Shown here one piece after another: positions 56,865 through 64,000 of a DNA stretch of 64,000 bases. The stretch covers positions 310,001-374,000 of the forward strand of contig JACGCM010001311.1 of the NCBI GenBank assembly GCA_014058105.1. Reading direction: 5' to 3'. This DNA is from Kingdonia uniflora. Taxonomy: Eukaryota > Streptophyta > Magnoliopsida > Ranunculales > Circaeasteraceae. The translations under genes were made by a program, and so were the position numbers. Below the pieces are notes generated by a model. That model was not told the DNA's origin. It did not search any database and saw only the letters and a list, made by a program, of their open reading frames with translations. Position 1 is the first letter of the stretch. The number at the start of each line of letters is the position of its first letter.

Positions 56865-57166
56865 ATGGCTAAAAACGTAACGGTTCAAGGAGATCAAGCG
56901 GCGGTGAGGGCAAAGAGGATCCAGAAGCTTTGCTGGGTCTTCAGCGGAGGTTCGGAATAGAGGAGGATATTGATGCCGAAATGCCAGACCTTTTTGAAGC
57001 GGAACCTGGGGTACCACTCTATGACATGCCCTTCGCGTACTGGTGGGGAATAGTGCAGATGATAGGGCCGTTTCCCGATCATCGGCTATTTCTTCTTAAA
57101 GGCTTCGCGGAGGATATAGTGGACCAGAAAGATGAAGATGCAGCGGTCGTTGTTGAAGAGGAGTAA
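56865..57166 (+). pseudogene. aORF-d of element D: small ORF antisense to its pol
   Basis: MAKNVTVQGDQAAVRAKRIQ from ATG 56865, one frameshift near 56925, then LGLQRRFGIEEDIDAEMPDL, YDMPFAYWWGIVQMIGPFPD and KGFAEDIVDQKDEDAAVVVE with TAA 57164-57166. About 80 codons are open after the shift. Compared with G (46657-46340), most differences are conservative. Acidic, no recognised domain. Confidence 0.7.
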
Positions 57167-58164
57167 CCCGCCAACAAATAGGGTTCTCTTTTGTATGCTT
57201 TCTTATTGTTGTTTTCCTTATTTTCTTCCTCCTTTTCTCTATTTTTTTTGTATGAAGCTTGTAATGTTGTCTGAGTTGTTGAATGAAAATGGCTTTTGTT
57301 GATAACTTGCTTTGTCAAACTGTGGGTAATAGTAACATAATCTAAATTGTAATTTGAGGTATTAAAGTGGTAATACAGTTGTCAAAATGTATTATTTGTG
57401 TTGTTCGAAGATAAAAATTAATTTGTCCAAGTGAATGGTAAACTGTGTCGAAGCTGAAAACTTTATCTGTAAGCATGAGATCGTTGAATGGTAGAAGTTA
57501 ATGACTGTATCCGGCCAAAGGGTCGAAACTTTTGAGTTAAAGGATGTGTTGGATGTTGAAGGTTTGAATGAAGTTGTTGGGGGATTTGTGGAGCAAGAAG
57601 GCGTAACCACGCCGATATGAGGTATATGAGGTTGGGGTTACATGTCTTCTTCTTCTGATTTTAATGTTGAGTTGTAATATGTTGAATGATGTTGTTGTTT
57701 TCTGTTGGTCGCTGAACTTGGTAGGTTTTTTGTGCTTTTGATATCTGTTGAACTTCTAAAGTTGATGCTGAATATATTGATAGATATTTTCTGAACATAC
57801 TGATTTTGAACTTCTGATTTGATATCTGAGTTGTTGATGGATTGTGTAATCGTGCTCTGACCTTGAATTATTGGAATTTGAATGTACATTTTGTTGATTT
57901 TGCTTGTTTTGGACTCTTGATGATTGGTCTTTGAATTATACTGCAACTGTTCCTCTGATGGATAATATGTTGAATATGTTCTGCATCTGATTGAATTATA
58001 GATAGTATTTTTGTATACAGTTGTTGTTTGGGATTGTAAAAGGTAGATCTGTTTGAGTAGAAATTTGATCTTTATGGATGACTATAATGTGATCGAAACC
58101 TGATAAGTGTCGGAGATATATAGATCGAACTCTGAATGTCTTGCTGGACATCGAAGAGCAAAGC
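57167..58164 (+). other. Element D 3' region spacer with an internal deletion junction
   Basis: 57170 to about 57510 matches G 45900-46300. From about 57580 it matches G just below 43300 (gccgatatgaggta in both). So G sequence from about 43.4 to 45.8 kb, holding aLONG, is missing here. 57650-58160 is rich in ttgaa and gttga words; no ORF supported. Confidence 0.65.
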
Positions 58165-58830
58165 CACAGCGATGTTGAAATTTTGAAAATTTTCAAGATC
58201 TCCTCCAAGTATCAGTAGGGCCGAGGGGACGTGATACCTAGAGGAAACCTAAAAATTTACTCGACTTCGAAGGCTTAAGCCACAGTGAAGCAATATCTGA
58301 TCACACATTCCCGAAGGCCCGGTCTATCGACCATCCTTGCCCCTCTACTCTGCTCGAATGTTGGAAACTTGAGCAGTTCAAGGTCACCCCCAACTACCAG
58401 TCGGGGCGAGGGTGGACATGATACCCGGGGTAAACCAAGAAAATGACTGGACTTCGACGGTTTTAGAGCCTGGACGAAGTATATCTGATCGCCCCGAATA
58501 CATCCCTGAGGGTCTGGTCTTTTGACCATCCTTGCCCCTCGAGTTTGCTCGAAATTGGAGACTTGAGCAATTTAAGGATGCCCCTAAGTATCAGTCGGGG
58601 CGAGGGTGGACATGATATCTAGGGTCAATCAAGAAAATGACAGGACTTCAGAGGCCTAAGCCCCAGCGAAGCAATATCTGATCACCCCCAATGCATCCCC
58701 GAGGGTCCGGCCTTTCGACCATTCTTGCCCCTCGAGTTTGCTCGAAGTTGGGAGCTTGAAAAATCTCGAGGTTACCCTCAAGTATCAGCCAGGTCGAAGG
58801 TTGACATGATACCTGAGTTAAATCAAAAAA
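58165..58830 (-). repeat. About 190-bp tandem repeat, 4 copies, downstream of element D pol
   Basis: Units marked by atcagtaggg/accagtcggggcgaggg at about 58211, 58395, 58590 and 58783, each with ccttgcccctcgagtttgctcga. Same unit as 42290-42800 in G, one copy more. Confidence 0.85.
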
Positions 58831-58873
58831 TTCAAAATGAAACAGGAGACGAAGTAAGGGTTAAAAAACTTAT

Positions 58874-60000
58874 TTATTGAATGTTCAGGATTACATCAGT
58901 TGTACATGGTTGGAGATATGGCCCATTATAGGAGGCTAGCTGCATAGTATTCTCAGGGTTTGGTAGATGCTCTTCATCTTCCGTCATTAAATAATAAGAA
59001 CCCTTATCCATTTTATCGTAAACGATATATGGTCCTTCCCAAGATTCGGCTAACATGCCAGCATTTCAAGGTTTTGAAGATTGATTAACACGTCGAAGTA
59101 CCAGATCTCCAATGTTGAAACTCCATGGTCGAACTCTTTTGTAGTTGGATTTTTGAAGTGATGTGTGGTACCAGCCAAGGTTGGCTATAGTTCAATCTCT
59201 GGTTTCATCGATCCATAACATGTTGCATGCAAGTTCGAACTCATTATCTTAGTCTGGGAGGTTAGGGTCTTGGGTAGGTACGTCAAATTGAGTTGGCTGG
59301 CTTCGGTTCCATATGTTATGAAGAAGGGGTGCATCCTGTAGATTTTCTTGGGGTTGTGCGATAGGCCCAAAGGATGTTTTGTAACTCTTGAACCCATCGT
59401 CCATTCCATGCATCGACTCTCTTCTTAAGGCCACCGATGATGGTTTTGTTAATTGCTTCGACTTGACCGTTGCCCCGTGGATAGTAAGGTGTGGAGGGTG
59501 TGAGGATAATGTTGTGTTTTTTGAGGAAGTTTCTGACTTTGCTGCCAACGAATTGGGGACCATTGTCACATCGAATCATGTGGGGACAGCCAAAGCGAGT
59601 GATGATGTTTTCCCATTATAATTTGACAACTTCCTCTTCCCTGGTTCGACCGAGAGGTACCGCTTCGACCCATTTTGTGAAGTAATTGGCTGCGACGAGG
59701 ATGTTTTCTCTACTACACGAGGCTTTTGGGAAGGGACCAATGAGATCGATGGCCCATCGTTTGAATGGCCAGGAAACTTGACTGAAGTGGAGGTCTTGAA
59801 AGGGTCAATGGATATCATGAGCATGACGCTGGCATTTGTCACAGTATTTTGCGTAGTCTGAAGCTTGTTTTTTCATATCGGGCCAAAATAATCCTTGGGT
59901 AACAGCTTGAAGGGCCATAGAATGACCAGCAGTATGAGCATCGCAGGTTCCTTCATGATGTTCGGCTAAGGTTTGAGAGGCTTCGGCTTGGGCTATACAT
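58874..60000 (-). pseudogene. Element D integrase
   Basis: HHCC finger HHEGTCDAHTAGHSM and YAKYCDKCQRHA (59990-59820), core RWAIDLIGPFPKASCSREN (first Asp), CPHMIRCDNGPQFVGSKV (second Asp) and YYPRGNGQVEAINKT (Glu kept), then LQNILWAYRTTPRKSTG; frames break after that, and the C-terminal end ESWEGPYIVYDKMDKGSYYL runs to a stop at 58874. All three catalytic acids are present. Breaks: a stop after the zinc finger, one in the middle and frameshifts near 59320. Confidence 0.87.
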
Positions 60001-61130
60001 CGAAGGGGAATGCCATTTGGGGATTTTTGATGTAGTTGGTTTTTGTGTATAGTGTATCTGTGGCAGTTTTTAAGCAAGGGCCGTTTGGCTTTGGGATCAT
60101 CTGGGAGGGTAGCGTTGTTGAGGTAATGAAGAAGCAGTTTTTGACAATCGTCTGGATCGTGACTCTCGCCCCCAGTATTGATGGTATTGATTTTTATCTG
60201 GTCGATACTTAGGCGTTCGAGTACTTCGATATAGAGTGTATGAGATTCTGATTGCTTGAGCATAGCTGCTATGTAGGCGAGGGCATCTGCATGCCTATTT
60301 TCTCCTCGAGGGTAATGTGTGATTGTGAATTTTTAGGGGAACCGGTCCATACGTTGTCGCACAAAAAGAGCGCAGTCAGCCATGGGACCGTTAGCTTGGT
60401 TTTCGCCTGTGTAATGTCTCTGAACAAGTTGGGAATCTGTAAAGACTACAAGTTTGGGAATGCTAAGGTCGAGTGCGAGGTCGAGGTCGTGGATTAAGGC
60501 TTCATACTCTGCTTCGTTACTGGAACATTCGAAGGCTAATTTGACAGTTTTCTCTATGCGGTCATTAGTGGGTGTTACAAAGACAATACCAATTCATGAG
60601 CCATTAGGACCTGCTGATCTGTCTTTGAATAAACGCCAGCCAGTGAGAGGGTCCCAGGAATCTACTATTTTGGGTTGATTTTCTGATAAATCATCTTCGT
60701 GTTCTTCCCGGTCAACATCTTCGACCGGGAAGATAGCTAGAAATTCTGTTACTGGTTGGCCTTTCTGGGATATTTGCTTCTCGTAGGTAATGTCGTCTTT
60801 GCCAAGGAATACAGACCACTGTTGCACTCGTCTAGATTTTTCTTTTTTGCTAAGTACCTCTCGAAGGGGATAACAGGTAATAACACGGATGGGATGAGCC
60901 TGAAAATATGGTTTGAGCTTATGGGCTGAATAGACAAGTGTGAGGAGTAAACGCTAAAGTTTTGAATATCAAGTTTCTCCTTCGATAGGTGCGGATGACC
61001 AAGATTAGTTTGGAGTTCTAGGAAGACTTGTTCGCACTCTGGGGTCCAGTCGATCTCGGGATTGTTTTTCTTTTTTGCTTTGTGGACTCTTTGATCGCGT
61101 AAGAGGGAAAAGCGCCAGGCACATTGATCT
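60001..61130 (-). pseudogene. Element D RNase H domains and linker
   Basis: First RNase H remnant 61130-60700 (QQWSVFLGKDDITYEKQISQ, then FLAIFPVEDVDREEHEDDL). Second RNase H 60670-60250: GWRLFKDRSAGPNGS, a stop, CSSNEAEYEALIHDLDLAL, VVFTDSQLVQRHYTGENQAN and HYPRGENRHADALAYIAAML. Then a linker with INTGGESHDPDDCQKLLLHY and an open frame into integrase (60263-59805). The first catalytic residue region has drifted (FKDRS for FIDES). Confidence 0.82.
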
Positions 61131-61159
61131 GAGTATTTAGAAATAAAACGATGAGGGCT

Positions 61160-62099
61160 GCTATCCTGCCCGCTACTTTTTAGACGTCTTTCTTGGTTCG
61201 GGGCGAAGGCATGTCTCTAAGGGTTCGAATGTGGGTGTGGTCAATCTCTATCCCGCGTTTACTGATAAGGTGACCCAAATTTTTTTCGGATGACACGCCA
61301 AATTAGCATTTGTCTGGGTTAAGTTCCATATTATACGTGCGAAGTATCGAGAAGATTTCTGAGAGGTCTTGGATATGGGTGTTTTTCTGAAGAGTCTTGC
61401 ATAACATATCGTCGATATAAACTTCGACAGATTTACCAAGCATAGGTTTGAACATGGTTGTGACAAGGCATTGGTATGTGGCACTGGCATTTTTATGGCA
61501 GAAGGGCATAACGTTAAAGCAGTAAAGGCCTTGTTCAGTTATAAATGAAGTTTTAAGTTGATCTTCGGGAAGGAGGGGTACCTGATCATAACCAGAAGCC
61601 GCGTCCATCATGGATAGGCGCTCGTGTCCAGTAGTGGCATCGAGGAGTACAAAGATAGTTGGGAGGGGGAAATTATCCTTTGGTGTGTGCTTGATGAGGT
61701 CTGTGAAGTCGACGCAGATTCGGATCTTGCATTCTTCTTAGGAACTACTGCAATATTTGATATCCAGTCTGTGTACTTCACTTCTCTGATAAAGGCTGCG
61801 GCTACGAGCTTATCTATTTCAAGGTTTACAGCTTCTCGAAGTCATGGTACCAGGGTACGCTTCTTTTGTTTTACTGTTGAGGAATGGAGGATAAGATCGA
61901 GGCGATGGCAGGCCAGGTCTGGGTCGACACCAGGCATCTCTTGAGATGTCCAGGTAAAGATGTCTTTGTTTGTTCGATGGAACTCGAAAAGTTTGAGGCG
62001 CTCTGACTCATTGAGGAAGCTTCCGATAAATGTACCCCGACCAGGACCGTCGAGTTTGATATAAATAGTAGGTTCGATGGATGGGGTAGTCTCCGTCAA
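61160..62099 (-). pseudogene. Element D reverse transcriptase
   Basis: IYIKLDGPGRGTFIGSF and MPGVDPDLACHRLDLIL (62099-61842), then KKRTLVP before a stop, IQICVDFTDLI-like remnants, and an open frame 61611-61303 with MMDAASGYDQVPLLPEDQLK, TYQCLVTTMFKPMLGKSVEV, YIDDMLCKTLQKN and YNMELNPDKC. Both catalytic sites (MDA and YIDD) are intact. MPFCHKNAS replaces the usual MPFGLKNAG. Confidence 0.87.
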
Positions 62100-62329
62100 A
62101 GTCGAAGGGATAGAAAGATGTTGTGATTGCTATGGGCGGCTGACAAGTTTTTAGATTTGGTCTATCTTTGGGTGCTCGCATGAGTGGGCAAGGAGTTGAG
62201 AGCCTTTCAAATTCCAAGTACCCTCATGATTGCTAAATCGAAGGGTCTAATGGTAGGTCGAAGGTATGGCTCGCATGGCGTGAAGTTCATATCGTCCTAG
62301 TATACCGAGTTATTCGGACTTCTTGTCAA

Positions 62330-63056
62330 TGACGATGAAGTTGGTTTGAAGGGCAATGGGGCCTGTAGTGATGGGTAGGCTGATACGGCAAACAGTGACT
62401 TCTGTTAATCCATTGAAACATTTTAGTTCGATGCTGGAAGTGGTTATGATGTCTATTTTCTTCATGGTCTAGATTATTTGGAGAAAGAGGAAACAAACTG
62501 TACTCCCAGTATCTACGAGCATTGTATGGAGGACGAGGTTCTCGATCTTAAACATGATGACTAACGGATCGGAATGGGGGAAACAAACGTGTAAAGTGTC
62601 ACAGTCGATGAAAGAAATACTTTCGAGTCGAGGGTGACAGCTTGATTCTGACAGAAAGGTAGGAAATTTCTCCTGATAGGTGAGCTTGTAACATTCTTCG
62701 ATGCGCTTTTGTTTTCTCTTGGAATGTCCACTGCCTATGTTGCTGACTTCGATGAACTTGACTCTATAGATGTGCACCTCGGCTGCTTCAGTAGTAGGGG
62801 TGAATAGAGATTTGAGGTAGGACCCATCGAGGTAGCTTGGAAGATCAGTAATAAACTGGTGCAAATGACCTGCTCTTAAGATAAGTTTGAGAGAGCGCTG
62901 AAGGGCAAAGCATTTATTAGTATGGTGACAATTGCACTTATGGTTAACGCAGTAAGGTTTGCCTGGTCTGACTTCGATGGGGAAAGGGATGCGCCAAATA
63001 GAATCTGCCTGTATGTGTGCTAGGAGGGTGCTGAGGGGGGACGTGATTGTAGGCAA
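62330..63056 (-). pseudogene. Element D nucleocapsid motif and aspartic protease
   Basis: Open frame 63056-62469 (195 codons): PYCVNHKCNCHHTNKCFALQ zinc-knuckle-like motif, FITDLPSYLDGSYLKS, KQKRIEECYKLTYQEKFPTF, then HTMLVDTGSTVCFLF with the catalytic DTGS. A stop after LQII and frame changes follow. This is the cleanest protease copy of family 1. Confidence 0.85.
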
Positions 63057-64000
63057 AACAGACCTTGGTCGCTTCTTATGAGCTTCGGTACTATTATCAA
63101 TGATGGGGCATTTGCGGCTCTTAGTCTCCTGTGAGACAAGAGTAATCAGGGGTGTGGGAGCAGAGTGGGGGTGTTGCTGAGGTTTATGGAAGTTTATTGT
63201 TTACAAAGGATGGCTCTGCTTGCAGGACTCTTGAAGGTGCTCGAGTTTTATATAGCCATTGACCTTCGAGAGTATCTCTTCGAGTGTTTTTGGTTTGTGG
63301 AGGACTAGGTGATATTTTACTCGACTGTGGATGGGTAGGATATTTGAATACGCCAAAATAGCATTCGAGCAGTCAAGATTTTCTATTTTCCAGGATTCGT
63401 CGAGGAATCTTCTGGTGAAGGCTTCGACGGTCTCACTGCCGGATTTTCTAAAATTGAAAAGAGTATCAACTCTGACCTCTTTGTCATTGTTAAAGGCAAA
63501 CTGGGCGATGAAAAGATGTGAAAGTTGCTCGAAGTTACGAATCGATCCATTTGGGAGATTGTGATACCATCGAAGGGGGTTATCGGTAAGGTTCGTTAGA
63601 AAAAGGCAACATAATGGGTAGTCAGCCGTAGAGTAGAGACTCAAGGAGTTTTTGAATTCGAGAATGTGGGACTTGGGGTCTGTGTTACAGTATTTGCTAA
63701 GTTTGGGGGCGCGAAAGTTGGAGGGTATTTCGATAGCCAAAAGTTTGGGGCTGATTGGGTTATTGAAGCGGCTCCAGGAGTTTGTGGCTGGGCTCATGCT
63801 AACGTGGATGACAGGTTGTATTTTGTGGTTGAAGTCTTGCTGTGTAACATATGCAGGATGTGGGGGAGATTGATGTCGAAGGTTGTGAGGTCGAGTATGT
63901 GATATAAAATTATCACTGCGTTCGCCGAGCCCTTCCCGAGCAGGACGGCGTCTGGGGTGTCTGGAGGAGCGGAGAGTTGAGTCAGAAGAGTCTTTTATGG
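63057..64000 (-). pseudogene. Element D gag, 5' end outside window
   Basis: Open frame 63797-63201 (198 codons): RFNNPISPKLLAIEIPSNF, APKLSKYCNTDPKSHILEFK, NPLRWYHNLPNGSIRNFEQL, AFTRRFLDESWKIENLDCSN and TLEEILSKVNGYIKLEHLQE. This is a complete retrotransposon capsid domain without stops. The upstream part to 64000 is broken. The frame shifts before the zinc-knuckle region. Confidence 0.86.

Larger units (their letters stand above)
55071..64000 (-). mobile_element. Element D: family 1 Tat-like retrotransposon, runs off right edge
   Basis: Minus strand: gag from beyond the window, PR, RT, RNase H pair, integrase (ends 58874), four tandem units, antisense aORF-d and aORF-p (plus strand) and 3' LTR (55785-55071). 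The left target-duplication copy would be aatac (55066-55070). Least decayed element here: intact YIDD box, intact HHCC zinc finger and DDE residues in integrase. It lacks about 2.4 kb present in G, including the whole aLONG gene. Confidence 0.9.

Overview
The window is plant nuclear repeat DNA. It is A+T-rich, built almost entirely of nested Ty3/gypsy LTR retrotransposons, and holds one intron-containing fragment of a plant housekeeping gene (site-1 protease). I found no intact host gene, tRNA, rRNA or CRISPR. The host is an angiosperm, probably a eudicot; I cannot name the species. All retroelements look like the Tat lineage: TGGCGCC-type primer sites, pol order PR-RT-RNase H-second (archaeal-type) RNase H-integrase, and a long 3' region between pol and the 3' LTR. 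All coding regions are broken by stops or frameshifts.

Layout, left to right. Element A (1-10262, +) has its 5' end outside the window, carries a nested solo LTR (502-1229) and ends in its own 3' LTR (9631-10262). A abuts, and so appears inserted in, the gag of element E (10263-11990, -). E in turn sits in the integrase region of element B (11991 to about 21685, +). B is cut off by a site-1 protease (SBT6.1) pseudogene fragment (about 21700-23217), followed by DNA ending in a CACTA-type terminus at 24541. Next come element H (24542-28714, -: 5' LTR, gag, PR, RT, cut in RNase H), a MULE-like non-autonomous element (29071-29784) and a duplicated non-coding block (30350-31985). Element C (32170-55070, +) is split at its reverse-transcriptase YIDD box by the complete element G (35753-48503, +, 12.75 kb, two 732-bp LTRs, 5-bp target duplication with one mismatch). 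C is then broken by element D (55071 to beyond 64000, -), the least decayed copy.

The most interesting feature is an antisense gene module in the 3' region of these elements. Reading from the 3' LTR backward, opposite to gag-pol, the order is: a small ORF of about 100-113 codons (aORF-p), a second small related ORF of about 105-118 codons (aORF-d), a long multi-exon coiled-coil gene (aLONG), then a tandem-repeat array, then the end of pol. This order recurs in A, B and G and partly in C and D, across at least three sequence families. Six of the seven small ORFs with an intact 5' end have a TATA box about 70-85 bp before the ATG on the antisense strand. aLONG keeps GT-AG introns at matching places in A and C. 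D has lost aLONG by an internal deletion but keeps both small ORFs. Extra, sometimes antisense, ORFs are known in Tat-lineage elements (for example maize Grande). The paired small genes with their own core promoters, the conserved order and the shared intron map are the parts I would examine as new.
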